From the NCBI GenBank assembly GCA_965205535.1, contig CBDBHH010000005.1, positions 496,001 through 560,000 of the forward strand: DNA of 64,000 bases, written 5' to 3'. Below the pieces are notes generated by a model. That model ran no database searches. It worked only from the letters and a program-made list of their open reading frames with translations, and was not told the DNA's origin. A program made the position numbers and the translations under genes. This DNA comes from UBA8079 sp965205535. Its GTDB lineage: Bacteria; Pseudomonadota; Alphaproteobacteria; UBA6615. Each line of letters starts with the position of its first letter. Within the stretch, counting starts at the first letter, position 1. Positions 42,188 to 51,807 of the stretch are shown here, in pieces.

Positions 42188-42745
42188 CTACGCCGGCATC
42201 GGCGTGCGTTCGATCGTGTCCTCGATCGGCACATGCAGCGTCGTACAGAACGTGCCGACGAGCTGGTAGTAGCCCACCATCACCGTCAGATCGACGAGCC
42301 CCTGGTCACCCAGGGCGTCACGAATTTCCGCGATCAGCGCGTCGTCGGCCTTCCCGTTGTTGGCCACGATCCGGGAGAACCGCAGCACCGGCCCGACGGG
42401 AGACGGTAAATCTTCAGCCGCCGCTGTCCCACAGACCGCGCGCATGTCGTCCGGCATCCGGTGGATATGATGGGTCCATTCGTACCAGTTGCCGACCTCC
42501 TTCGAGACCGTGCAGATGATCATCTCGCGCAGGACCTCATCGAACACACTGTGGAAACGAACATGCTCACCGACGGACGCCACCGCCTCGAGCGCGCCCG
42601 GGCTACTGGCCATCCGCGCAAACAGCTCCGCCATGAACTTAAGTTTCCGGGTCTCCATGATGTGGTCATAGACGCCAACCCGGTCGGCGGGAAATTCGTC
42701 GCGCGACACGTGGGGCACCCGCGCGTCCTCGTTGTAGTCGGTCAT
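42188..42745 (-). CDS. carboxymuconolactone decarboxylase family protein
   Basis: A 185-residue AhpD/CMD-like α-helical protein. The core LREMIICTVSKEVGNWYEWTHHIH matches CMD proteins, with the conserved Glu and the His pair of YEWTHH; the CxxC of AhpD is absent, so peroxidase activity is unlikely. LVDLTVMVGYYQLVGTFC is the repeated helical segment. The substrate is unknown. Its start is 77 bp from the divergent SAF-domain oxidoreductase gene, which may be related functionally. Confidence 0.85.
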   Translation of the reverse strand: MTDYNEDARVPHVSRDEFPADRVGVYDHIMETRKLKFMAELFARMASSPGALEAVASVGEHVRFHSVFDEVLREMIICTVSKEVGNWYEWTHHIHRMPDDMRAVCGTAAAEDLPSPVGPVLRFSRIVANNGKADDALIAEIRDALGDQGLVDLTVMVGYYQLVGTFCTTLHVPIEDTIERTPMPA

Positions 42746-42822
42746 GGATCCCCTCCAGATTTTGAATGCAATTCATTGTAGGCTGCGTCGATAGAATAGC
42801 GGGAAATGCAAAGGACGTTGCA

Positions 42823-44190
42823 ATGAACCTCCACGCGATGCTCGGCCGGCGCGCCGAAGACGGGCGGCCTGTCCGGGTGGGCCTGATCGGCTCGGGCAAG
42901 TTCGGCACCATGTATCTGTCTCAGGCGGCACGTACGCCGGGCATCCACATCATGGCGATCGCCGATCTGGACCCGGAGCGCGCCCGCGCGGCCTGCGCGC
43001 GGGTCGGCGGGTTTGACCCGTCCGCGCCGACATTCGATGCGGCGCTTTCCCAGGGCAACACCCATCTGACCGACGATTCGATGGCACTGGTTGCCGCGGA
43101 CGGGATCGATGTGGTGATCGATGTGACCGGCAGTCCGGCAGCCGGTATCGCCCACGCACTGGCGGCCTGCGAACACGGCAAACATATCGTGATGGTCAAT
43201 GTGGAAGCCGATGTTCTGGCCGGTCCGCTGCTGGCCGAGCGCGCACGCCAGGCGGGAATCGTCTATTCGCTGGCCTATGGCGATCAGCCGGCGCTGATCC
43301 ATGAACAGGTAGACTGGGCCCGGGCCTGTGGCCTCGAGGTGATCGCCGCCGGCAAAGGCACCAAGTATCTCGATGGCTATCACTATGTGACGCCGGACGA
43401 TGTCTGGGACCATTACGGACTGACCGCGGAACAGGCTGCGGCGGGCGGCATGAATCCGCAGATGTTCAATTCCTTTCTCGACGGCACCAAGTCGGCGATC
43501 GAGATGGCCGCCGTCGCCAACGCCACCGGGCTCACACCCGCGCCCGACGGGCTCGCCTTTCCCGCCTGCGGCGTCCACGACCTGCCGCATGTGATGCGGC
43601 CTGCCGCCGAAGGCGGCCAGTTGCACCACAAGGGCCAGGTCGAGGTTATCAGTTCGGAGGAACGCGACGGTCGCCATGTGACCGGCGATCTGCGCTGGGG
43701 CGTGTATGTGGTGTTCGAAGCACCGAGCGAATATGTCCGCGCCTGCTTCGACGAATACGGGCTGGTAACGGACGTCTCGGGCAATTATGCCGCCCAGTGG
43801 AAGCCCTATCATCTTATCGGGCTTGAACTCGGCATTTCCGTCGCCAGCGCCGCGCTGCGCAACGAGCCCACCGGATCGCCGACGGGGTTCCGAGGGGACG
43901 CTGTGGCCACAGCGAAACGTGACCTGAAACCCGGCGACACACTGGATGGCGAGGGCGGCTATACGGTCTACGGGAAACTCATGCCGGCCGCGGCCAGTCT
44001 CGCCGCCGGCGGGCTTCCTATCGGGCTGGCGCATGACGTCACGCTCAAGCGCGCCGTGCCCAAGGACCGGCCCGTCGGCTGGGCCGATGTCGAGATCGAT
44101 ACCAACATTCAGGCGGTCCAGGTGCGCCGGGAAATGGAGGCCATGTTCGCAGATCCGGCAACCGCGACGGCAAACGAAGCCGCGCAATAG
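42823..44190 (+). CDS. NAD(P)-dependent oxidoreductase with C-terminal SAF domain
   Basis: A 455-residue protein. The N-terminal Rossmann domain has VRVGLIGSGKFGTMYLSQAA and reads like Gfo/Idh/MocA or homoserine-dehydrogenase-like enzymes (IADLDPERARAACARVGG, VIDVTGSPAAGIAHALAACE). The C-terminal ~70 residues form a SAF-like domain (DLKPGDTLDGEGGYTVYGK). Members are often mislabelled FlgA-like because of SAF. The substrate is unknown; AAGGA precedes the ATG at 42823. The neighbour on the divergent side is a CMD-family protein. Confidence 0.82.
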   Translation: MNLHAMLGRRAEDGRPVRVGLIGSGKFGTMYLSQAARTPGIHIMAIADLDPERARAACARVGGFDPSAPTFDAALSQGNTHLTDDSMALVAADGIDVVIDVTGSPAAGIAHALAACEHGKHIVMVNVEADVLAGPLLAERARQAGIVYSLAYGDQPALIHEQVDWARACGLEVIAAGKGTKYLDGYHYVTPDDVWDHYGLTAEQAAAGGMNPQMFNSFLDGTKSAIEMAAVANATGLTPAPDGLAFPACGVHDLPHVMRPAAEGGQLHHKGQVEVISSEERDGRHVTGDLRWGVYVVFEAPSEYVRACFDEYGLVTDVSGNYAAQWKPYHLIGLELGISVASAALRNEPTGSPTGFRGDAVATAKRDLKPGDTLDGEGGYTVYGKLMPAAASLAAGGLPIGLAHDVTLKRAVPKDRPVGWADVEIDTNIQAVQVRREMEAMFADPATATANEAAQ

Positions 44191-44240
44191 CGCGTCGCGC
44201 GCTTGCGCATGACGCAAAGCTGGCCTACGTAACCGCCGCA

Positions 44241-45383
44241 ATGCCAGACGGAACTCCCGATTCGGACCTGCCCACGCCGCTCGAGCGCTATCGCAACATG
44301 CGCGAGGCGAACGAACTGATGCGTGACCCCACGCAAAAACTCGCCGTCGAGAAACTTCAAAGCCTCCACCATGCATTGAAAGGGTATCAGCCCAGCGGGG
44401 AAGGCTTTCTGTCGGGCTGGAAAGATCGTTTTGGCCTTGGACGCCGCAGCGATGCACCGCCCATGGGGCTCTACCTCTACGGCCCGGTCGGACGCGGCAA
44501 ATCGATGCTGATGGACCTGTTCTTCGACACCGCGCCGGTCGAGCGCAAACGGCGCGTGCATTTCCACGCCTTCATGCTGGAAATCCAGCAACGCCTGAAC
44601 GAGCTACGCAAACACGAGAAACGCGCCGACCCGCTGATGCAGGTGGCTGCAGACGTGGCTGACGAGAGCTGGCTTTTGTGTTTCGATGAATTCCACGTCG
44701 TGAACATCGCGGACGCGATGATTCTCGGACGCCTGTTCCAGGCCTTCTTCGATCATGGCGTCGTTGTCATCGCGACATCGAATGTTGCCCCGCGTGATCT
44801 CTACAAGGACGGCCTCCAGCGCGATCGCTTCCTGCCCTTTATAGATTTGATCGTCGAGAAGCTCGATGTGCTCGACATCGGTGCCGGTACGGATTTCCGC
44901 CTCGACCGGCTCAAGGGAAATCCCGTATGGCACACGCCGGTCGGGCGCGCATCGACGGCCAAGCTGGATGCGGCTTTCGCGACACTCACCGACGATGCGG
45001 ACCCGGTTGCGTTCGAGATCGAGGTCCAGGGCCGCAGCATCCATGCACACCAGGCCGCACGCGGCATCGCCCGGTTTGAATTCGACGAGTTATGCAACAA
45101 GCCGCGGGGCGCATCGGATTTTCTGACCATTGCGACCCAGTTTCACACCGTGATGATCGACAACATCCCGATCCTCGATGAACGTGAGCGCGACGCTGCC
45201 AAGCGGTTCGTCGTGCTGATAGATTCACTCTATGAGCACCATGTGAATCTTTTCGCCAGTGCGGACGGAGAGCCCGGCGAGCTTTACATGAAAGGCGACA
45301 CGGCCTTCGAGTTTCAACGCACCGTATCGCGGCTCATGGAAATGCAGGCCGAAGACTATCTGGACAGTCCCCACACGCCATAG
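44241..45383 (+). CDS. zapE: cell division protein ZapE (AFG1-like ATPase)
   Basis: A 380-residue P-loop ATPase. Walker A is LYLYGPVGRGKSMLM, Walker B LLCFDEFHVVNIADAM, and sensor-type TSNVAPRDLYKDGLQRDRF follows. ZapE binds FtsZ under stress, and its AFG1 relatives aid respiratory complex turnover. The gene commonly lies next to mdh in alphaproteobacteria, as here (130 bp apart). Confidence 0.93.
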   Translation: MPDGTPDSDLPTPLERYRNMREANELMRDPTQKLAVEKLQSLHHALKGYQPSGEGFLSGWKDRFGLGRRSDAPPMGLYLYGPVGRGKSMLMDLFFDTAPVERKRRVHFHAFMLEIQQRLNELRKHEKRADPLMQVAADVADESWLLCFDEFHVVNIADAMILGRLFQAFFDHGVVVIATSNVAPRDLYKDGLQRDRFLPFIDLIVEKLDVLDIGAGTDFRLDRLKGNPVWHTPVGRASTAKLDAAFATLTDDADPVAFEIEVQGRSIHAHQAARGIARFEFDELCNKPRGASDFLTIATQFHTVMIDNIPILDERERDAAKRFVVLIDSLYEHHVNLFASADGEPGELYMKGDTAFEFQRTVSRLMEMQAEDYLDSPHTP

Positions 45384-45512
45384 ATCGCCGGCGGAAGGCC
45401 GTCGATCGGTCGGCACAAATGCCTTGCCCCGGCCACGCCTTGAACCACCCCCTAATTCGCGTTACACACCGCGCGCACGGCAACTTTCCTCGACGTCGGA
45501 GAACATACGGAC

Positions 45513-46490
45513 ATGGCACGCAACAAGATCGCGCTGATCGGCGCAGGCAACATCGGCGGCACGCTCGCCCATCTGGTTGGCCTCAAGGAACTGGGCGATG
45601 TCGTCCTGTTCGACATCGTCAAGGGCATGCCCGCGGGCAAGGCGCTCGACCTCGCAGAATCCTCGCCGGTCGAAGGCTTCGACTCGAACATGGTCGGCGC
45701 CAGCAGCTATTCCGCAATCCGCGGCGCCGACGTGGTCATCGTGACCGCCGGCGTGGCACGCAAACCCGGCATGAGCCGCGACGATCTGATCGGCATCAAC
45801 ACCAGCGTCATGGAATCTGTCGGCGCAGGCATCAAGAAGAACTGCCCCGACGCCTTCGTGATCTGCATCACGAACCCGCTGGACGTGATGGTCGGCATCC
45901 TGCGCGAAGCCGCAGGCCTGAAGCCGAATATGTGCGTCGGTATGGCCGGGGTGCTCGACAGCGCCCGGTTCCGCTATTTCCTGGCCGAAGAGTTCAATGT
46001 TTCGGTCGAGGACGTCACGGCCTTCGTGCTGGGTGGCCATGGCGACACGATGGTGCCGTCGGTGCGTTACTCGACGGTCGCCGGTATTCCCCTGCCCGAC
46101 CTGGTGAAAATGAAGTGGACCACCCAGAAGCGCATCGATGCGATCGTCCAGCGCACCCGTTCGGGTGGTGGCGAGATCGTCGAGCTGCTTGGCAACGGGT
46201 CGGCGTTCTATGCCCCGGCCTCGTCTGCCATCTCCATGGCGGAATCCTATCTCAAGGACAAGAAGCGGGTTCTGCCCAGTGCGGCTTACCTTCGCGGCGA
46301 GTATGGCGTGAAGAACATGTATGTCGGCGTGCCGGTCGTGATCGGCGCCAAGGGCGTCGAGCGGATCGTCGAAATCAAGTTGGACGCGAAGGAGCGTTCG
46401 GACTTCCGCAAATCGGTCAAGGCCGTCGAGGCACTGGGCAAAGTCACGAAGCAGTTGCAGCGCGACACCCGCAAAAAGGCCGGCAAGTAG
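45513..46490 (+). CDS. mdh: malate dehydrogenase, LDH-like type
   Basis: A 325-residue NAD-dependent malate dehydrogenase. The loop IALIGAGNIGGTLAHL (residues 6–21), the substrate arginines in ARKPGMSRDDL, the Asn in ITNPLDVM, the catalytic-His motif LGGHGDTMVPS and SAYYAPASS-like AFYAPASSAISMAESYL are visible. It is slightly longer at the C-terminus (basic RDTRKKAGK). Start of the mdh–sucCDAB–lpd block. Confidence 0.96.
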   Translation: MARNKIALIGAGNIGGTLAHLVGLKELGDVVLFDIVKGMPAGKALDLAESSPVEGFDSNMVGASSYSAIRGADVVIVTAGVARKPGMSRDDLIGINTSVMESVGAGIKKNCPDAFVICITNPLDVMVGILREAAGLKPNMCVGMAGVLDSARFRYFLAEEFNVSVEDVTAFVLGGHGDTMVPSVRYSTVAGIPLPDLVKMKWTTQKRIDAIVQRTRSGGGEIVELLGNGSAFYAPASSAISMAESYLKDKKRVLPSAAYLRGEYGVKNMYVGVPVVIGAKGVERIVEIKLDAKERSDFRKSVKAVEALGKVTKQLQRDTRKKAGK

Positions 46491-46507
46491 CCCCGCAACA
46501 TCCGAAA

Positions 46508-46558
46508 GTTCGACTTTAGACCCGGTTGCGCAGTGCAACATGGATGTTAAAGTCGAAC
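46508..46558. promoter_or_regulatory. nested inverted repeat between mdh and sucC
   Basis: Perfect 11-bp arms GTTCGACTTTA (46508–46518) and TAAAGTCGAAC (46548–46558) enclose an inner hairpin GTTGC-GCAGT-GCAAC (46525–46539). No T-run follows. It may be an mdh 3' structure, a sucC leader element or an operator. Confidence 0.5.
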
Positions 46559-46688
46559 CTCGTTAACCATGTTTTGCCCCATCAACCGGGCACAATCGCG
46601 ACAGTGGGCGATAAATTAACCATACGGTAATCCCGAACGTCCATCGTCACCGACACTTTCCACATTTGCCCCTCGGAACAAACCGCCA

Positions 46689-47885
46689 ATGAACATTCAC
46701 GAGTACCAGGCCAAGGGCCTGCTGGCGAAATTCGGTGTCGCCGTGCCCCGCGGTGCGGTCGCATACACCCCAGATGAAGCCAGCAAGGCGGCCCAGGAAC
46801 TGGGCGGCTCGATTTGGGTTGTGAAATCCCAGATACATGCGGGCGGACGCGGTGCGGGACATTTCGCCGAAGACCCCGATGGCGGCGGCGGCGTGCGCCT
46901 CGCCAAGAGTGACGACGAAGTCCGCGCCCATGCCGAGGCCATGCTGGGCCAGACACTGGTCACCAAGCAAACCGGCCCGGACGGCAAGGAAGTGAAGCGT
47001 ATCTACGTCGAGGAAGGCTGTGATATCGCGCGCGAGCTTTATCTGAGCCTGCTCGTGGACCGGGAGACCTCCCGGATCGTCATCGTCGCCTCAACGGAAG
47101 GCGGCATGGATATCGAGACCGTCGCCGGGGAAACCCCGGAAAAAATCGCACAGGTGGCCATCGACCCCGCGACCGGCATCATGCCGTTCCACACCCGCGA
47201 GGTCGCTTTCGGTCTGGGTCTGGAAGGCAGCCAGATCAAGAGCGCTTCCAAGTTTCTGACCGCAATGTACGACGCGTTCCTCGAACTCGACGCCTCGATG
47301 GTCGAGATCAACCCTCTTGTGGTAACGGGATCAGGCGATGTGATCGCGCTCGATGCGAAGATGAACTTCGACGACAACGCGCTTTACCGTCAGGCCGACG
47401 TCGAAGCGCTGCGCGACGAGGACGAAGAAGACCCCATGGAGCTCGAAGCCTCGAAGCACGAGCTCAACTACATCAAGCTCGACGGCGCGATCGGCTGCAT
47501 GGTGAACGGCGCCGGTCTGGCGATGGCCACGATGGACATCGTCAAGCTGCACGGCAGCGCACCGGCCAACTTCCTGGATGTCGGCGGCGGCGCCACCAAA
47601 GAGCGTGTCACCGCAGCCTTCAAAATCATTCTCTCCGACCCGAATGTCGAAGGCATTCTGGTCAATATCTTCGGCGGCATCATGCGTTGTGACGTGATCG
47701 CCGAAGGCATCGTTGCCGCGGCCCGCGAAGTTTCATTGCATGTTCCGTTGGTTGTCCGCCTCGAAGGCACAAACGTCGATCTCGGCAAGAAGATCCTTGC
47801 AGAGTCGGGGCTCCCGATCGTCTCAGCGGACGATCTCGGGGACGCCGCCGAAAAAATCGTCCACGCGGTGAAGGAGGCGGCCTAA
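46689..47885 (+). CDS. sucC: succinyl-CoA synthetase beta subunit
   Basis: A 398-residue ATP-grasp subunit. NIHEYQAKGLLAKFGV and the nucleotide-binding VVKSQIHAGGRGAGHF start the protein. The C-terminal CoA-ligase region LDVGGGATKERVTAAF and ILVNIFGGIMRCDVIAEGIV are diagnostic. With SucD it makes succinate plus a nucleoside triphosphate from succinyl-CoA. sucD follows four bases after the stop. Confidence 0.97.
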   Translation: MNIHEYQAKGLLAKFGVAVPRGAVAYTPDEASKAAQELGGSIWVVKSQIHAGGRGAGHFAEDPDGGGGVRLAKSDDEVRAHAEAMLGQTLVTKQTGPDGKEVKRIYVEEGCDIARELYLSLLVDRETSRIVIVASTEGGMDIETVAGETPEKIAQVAIDPATGIMPFHTREVAFGLGLEGSQIKSASKFLTAMYDAFLELDASMVEINPLVVTGSGDVIALDAKMNFDDNALYRQADVEALRDEDEEDPMELEASKHELNYIKLDGAIGCMVNGAGLAMATMDIVKLHGSAPANFLDVGGGATKERVTAAFKIILSDPNVEGILVNIFGGIMRCDVIAEGIVAAAREVSLHVPLVVRLEGTNVDLGKKILAESGLPIVSADDLGDAAEKIVHAVKEAA

Positions 47886-47889
47886 CGCC

Positions 47890-48765
47890 ATGTCCGTACT
47901 CGTCGGCAAAGAAACCAAAGTCATCTGCCAGGGCTTCACCGGAGCCCAGGGCACCTTTCATTCCGAGCAGGCCATCGCCTACGGCACCCAGATGGTCGGC
48001 GGTGTGACGCCGGGCAAGGGCGGCACCTCGCATCTCGACCTTCCCGTGTTCGACACGGTGGACGAAGCGGTCAGCACGACCGGTGCGAACGCCTCTGTCA
48101 TCTATGTCCCGCCGCCGTTCGCCGGCGACGCGATCCTCGAAGCCATCGACGCCGGCATCGAGCTTGTGGTGTGCATCACCGAAGGCATTCCGGTCCTCGA
48201 CATGGTCCGGGTCAAACGGGCCCTCACCGGCGCCAACACCCGCCTCATCGGCCCGAACTGCCCGGGTGTTATCACGCCCGACGAGTGCAAGATCGGAATC
48301 ATGCCGGGCCATATTCATCGCCGCGGCAATATCGGTATCGTCTCGCGTTCGGGCACCCTGACTTACGAGGCCGTCGCGCAGACGACCGCTGTCGGGCTCG
48401 GCCAGACCACCTGCATCGGCATCGGTGGCGATCCGGTAAACGGCACCAACTTCATCGATTGCCTGGACATGTTCCTGGACGACGATGAAACCGAGGGCAT
48501 CATCATGATCGGCGAAATCGGCGGTTCCGCCGAGGAAGACGCCGCCGACTTCCTGAAATCATCAAAGACCAAAAAGCCGGTCGCCGGGTTCATCGCCGGC
48601 GTTACGGCGCCTCCGGGAAAACGCATGGGCCATGCCGGCGCCATCATTTCGGGCGGCAAAGGCACTGCGGACGCAAAAATGGACGCCATGAAATCCGCGG
48701 GCATTCTGGTTGCGGAGTCGCCCTCGGCGCTCGGCACCACGATGATGAAGGCATTGAAGGGCTAG
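47890..48765 (+). CDS. sucD: succinyl-CoA synthetase alpha subunit
   Basis: A 291-residue subunit with the CoA-binding Rossmann domain (VICQGFTGAQGTFHSEQAI). The phosphohistidine lies in RMGHAGAIISGGKGTA. Other markers are VCITEGIPVLDM and RLIGPNCPGVITP. Directly coupled to sucC by spacing. Confidence 0.97.
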   Translation: MSVLVGKETKVICQGFTGAQGTFHSEQAIAYGTQMVGGVTPGKGGTSHLDLPVFDTVDEAVSTTGANASVIYVPPPFAGDAILEAIDAGIELVVCITEGIPVLDMVRVKRALTGANTRLIGPNCPGVITPDECKIGIMPGHIHRRGNIGIVSRSGTLTYEAVAQTTAVGLGQTTCIGIGGDPVNGTNFIDCLDMFLDDDETEGIIMIGEIGGSAEEDAADFLKSSKTKKPVAGFIAGVTAPPGKRMGHAGAIISGGKGTADAKMDAMKSAGILVAESPSALGTTMMKALKG

Positions 48766-48843
48766 GTAGGTCACCTATCTGTTGGTGTGGGGGACGCCAA
48801 CGCTTTGTAACCAGGGACCGCAGCCTGTTACCGCGGCTAGACT

Positions 48844-51783
48844 ATGAATAGTTATATTGGCCACTCCTCGTTTCTGAATGGCGCCAACGCAACCTTCGTT
48901 GCGCAACTCTACGCGAACTACCTTGAGCAACCGGACAGCGTGGATCCCGAATGGGGCGAATTCTTCGCCACATTGCATGATGACGCCCGCGCCCTGCTCG
49001 AAGACCTGCGCGGCGCCAGCTGGGCACCGCGCGACGCGCGCGTGATCGGCGAACATCGTGGAAACGGTGCCAACGGCGCACATGCCGGGAATGACCATGC
49101 CGCCGCCGTCTCCCCCGCCGCCAATGGCGCGCCGCTGAAAGGTACGCCGCTTTCTTACGGCGCAGGCGGTGATTCCCAGGCGTCACCTGATCAAGTTCGC
49201 CGTGCGACCCTCGATTCCATTCGCGCCCTGATGCTGATTCGTGCCTACCGGGTGCGTGGCCATCTCGAAGCGCGTCTCGACCCGCTGGGCCTGGTGAAAC
49301 CCGAAGCGCATCCCGAGCTGGATCCCCGCACCTATGGATTCGCCGATTCAGATCTCGATCGTCCGATTTTCATCAACTATGTGCTCGGCCTCGAAACCGC
49401 TACCATGCGCCAGATCATCGATGTGGTGCGCGAGACCTATTGCGGAAATATCGGCATCGAGTTCATGCACATCCAGGGCCCCGAAGAGAAGGCCTGGATC
49501 CAGGAGCGCATCGAAGGCATCCGCAACCACACCGAGTTCACCGAGCAGGGCAAACAGGCCATTCTTGGTGCGCTGACCCGTGCCGAGATCTTCGAACAGT
49601 TCCTCGACAAGAAATACACCGGTGCGAAGCGGTTCGGCCTGGAGGGGGGCGAGACCCTGATCCCGGCACTCGAGCAGCTGGTCAAGCGTGGTGGTCAGCT
49701 GGGCCTGCGCGAACTGGTCATCGGCATGCCCCATCGCGGCCGGCTGAATGTGCTCGCGAACTTCATGGACAAGCCCTTCCGCGCGATGTTTTCGGAGTTC
49801 GAGGGCAATTCACCCAACCCGGACGATGTCATGGGTTCCGGCGATGTGAAATATCATCTCGGCACCTCGTCGGATCGTTCCTTTGACGGCAACAATGTGC
49901 ATCTATCCCTAACGCCGAACCCGAGCCACCTGGAGGCGGTCAATACCGTCGTCCTGGGCAAGGTCCGCGCCAAGCAGCAACTGCGCAGCGACACCGAACG
50001 CGACAAGGTGATGGGCCTCTTGATGCACGGCGACGCGGCATTCGCCGGCCAGGGTCTCGTGGCTGAAACCCTCGACCTGTCCCAGCTGCGCGGCTATCGC
50101 ACCGGCGGCACGTTCCACCTGATCGTCAACAACCAGATCGGGTTTACAACCAATCCCACCGCGGCGCGTTCGTCACCCTATTCGTCAGACGTCGCCAAGA
50201 TGATCCAATCGCCGATTTTTCATGTGAATGGCGACGACCCGGAATCAGCCGTCCATGTCGCGCGCATCGCGACCGAGTATCGTTACCGCTTCAAGGCCGA
50301 TGTGGTTATGGACATGTGGGGCTATCGCCGCGCCGGACATAACGAATCCGACGAGCCGGCCTTTACCCAGCCGCGGATGTATAAATCCATCTCCGAGCAG
50401 CCGACGACCCGGGCGCTTTATGCCGAACAGCTCGAAGCCGAGGGTGTCATCGAATCGGGCGGCGGCGACCGCATGGTCGAGGAATTCCAGGCGCATCTGG
50501 AACAGGAGTTCGAAGCCGCGCAGAGCTACAAGCCGAACAAGGCCGATTGGCTCGAAGGCCGCTGGGCCGACCTCGGCATGGCGGAAGGCGACGAACGGCG
50601 CGGCGAGACCGCCGTGGACAATGAACTCCTGCAAGAGGTCGGGCACGCGATCTCCGAACCCCCGCAGGGGCTCGAGATGAATTCGAAGATTCTTCGCCAA
50701 CTCAAGAACAAGCGCAAAATGTTCGAGACCGGCAAGGGTATCGACTGGTCTACCGGCGAAGCGCTGGCGTTCGGCACGTTGCTGTGTGAATCGACACCCG
50801 TCCGGCTGTCCGGCGAGGATGTGGGTCGCGGCACCTTCTCCCAGCGCCACGCGGTGCTGGTCGACCAGGCGCATGAGGAGAAATATCTGCCGTTGGCGAA
50901 TATCCGCTACGGCCAGGCACCGATCGAAGTGATCGACAGTCCGCTGTCAGAGTTCGGCGTGCTCGGCTTCGAATATGGCTACAGCCAGGCCGAACCCCAT
51001 GCGCTCGTACTTTGGGAGGCGCAGTTCGGCGACTTCGCCAACGGCGCACAGGTCATCATCGACCAGTTCATCGCCTCGGGCGAATCCAAGTGGCTGCGTA
51101 TGTGTGGCCTCGTCATGCTGCTCCCCCACGGGTTCGAAGGTCAGGGACCGGAGCATTCCTCCGCGCGCATGGAGCGCTATCTGCAGCTGTGTGGCGACGA
51201 CAACATGCAGGTTTGCAACATCACGACACCGGCCAACTACTATCATGCGCTACGCCGCCAGATCCGGCGCAACTTTCGCAAACCATTGATCGTGATGACC
51301 CCGAAATCCCTGCTGCGGCACAAGCTGTGTGTCTCGGATCTCGAGGACTTCGGACCGGGCACGAGCTTCCATCGCGTGCTCTACGACAACGAAAAACTGT
51401 GTGACGACAAGGATGTGAAGCGGGTCGTGCTGTGCTCGGGCAAGGTCTATTACGACCTGTATGAAGAGCGTGCCAAGCGCGACATCAAGGATGTCTACTT
51501 CCTGCGCCTCGAACAGCTTTATCCCTTCCCGCGCAAGGCGCTGATCGAAGAACTGTCACCATTCAAGCATGCCGAGATCGTCTGGTGTCAGGAAGAACCC
51601 GAAAACATGGGTGGCTGGACATTCGTCGATCGCAGGCTCGAGGCCGTCCTCGAGGAGATCGGCGCCGAGCACACGCGCCCGAGATATGTCGGCCGCGTTG
51701 AATCGGCCTCACCTGCCACCGGCAGCGCCGCGCGACATCGGCGCGAACAGGACAAACTGATCGACGAAGCGTTTACGGTCTAA
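48844..51783 (+). CDS. sucA: 2-oxoglutarate dehydrogenase E1 component
   Basis: A 979-residue thiamine-diphosphate enzyme. The start NSYIGHSSFLNGANATFVAQLY and the N-terminal residues EQPDSVDPEWGEFF are typical. The TPP region shows LVIGMPHRGRLNVLAN, HGDAAFAGQGLV and the GYRRAGHNESDEPAF motif. The C-terminal half has LLPHGFEGQGPEHSSARMER. It is the first and rate-setting subunit of the OGDH complex. sucB follows at 25 bp. Confidence 0.97.
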   Translation: MNSYIGHSSFLNGANATFVAQLYANYLEQPDSVDPEWGEFFATLHDDARALLEDLRGASWAPRDARVIGEHRGNGANGAHAGNDHAAAVSPAANGAPLKGTPLSYGAGGDSQASPDQVRRATLDSIRALMLIRAYRVRGHLEARLDPLGLVKPEAHPELDPRTYGFADSDLDRPIFINYVLGLETATMRQIIDVVRETYCGNIGIEFMHIQGPEEKAWIQERIEGIRNHTEFTEQGKQAILGALTRAEIFEQFLDKKYTGAKRFGLEGGETLIPALEQLVKRGGQLGLRELVIGMPHRGRLNVLANFMDKPFRAMFSEFEGNSPNPDDVMGSGDVKYHLGTSSDRSFDGNNVHLSLTPNPSHLEAVNTVVLGKVRAKQQLRSDTERDKVMGLLMHGDAAFAGQGLVAETLDLSQLRGYRTGGTFHLIVNNQIGFTTNPTAARSSPYSSDVAKMIQSPIFHVNGDDPESAVHVARIATEYRYRFKADVVMDMWGYRRAGHNESDEPAFTQPRMYKSISEQPTTRALYAEQLEAEGVIESGGGDRMVEEFQAHLEQEFEAAQSYKPNKADWLEGRWADLGMAEGDERRGETAVDNELLQEVGHAISEPPQGLEMNSKILRQLKNKRKMFETGKGIDWSTGEALAFGTLLCESTPVRLSGEDVGRGTFSQRHAVLVDQAHEEKYLPLANIRYGQAPIEVIDSPLSEFGVLGFEYGYSQAEPHALVLWEAQFGDFANGAQVIIDQFIASGESKWLRMCGLVMLLPHGFEGQGPEHSSARMERYLQLCGDDNMQVCNITTPANYYHALRRQIRRNFRKPLIVMTPKSLLRHKLCVSDLEDFGPGTSFHRVLYDNEKLCDDKDVKRVVLCSGKVYYDLYEERAKRDIKDVYFLRLEQLYPFPRKALIEELSPFKHAEIVWCQEEPENMGGWTFVDRRLEAVLEEIGAEHTRPRYVGRVESASPATGSAARHRREQDKLIDEAFTV

Positions 51784-51807
51784 GCCGATCGAAACGGGGA
51801 TTACAGA

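Noticed and set aside
42742..44457. 571-codon minus-strand open frame
   Set aside because: Shadow of the SAF-domain oxidoreductase; the plus frame has the Rossmann loop and a ribosome-binding site.
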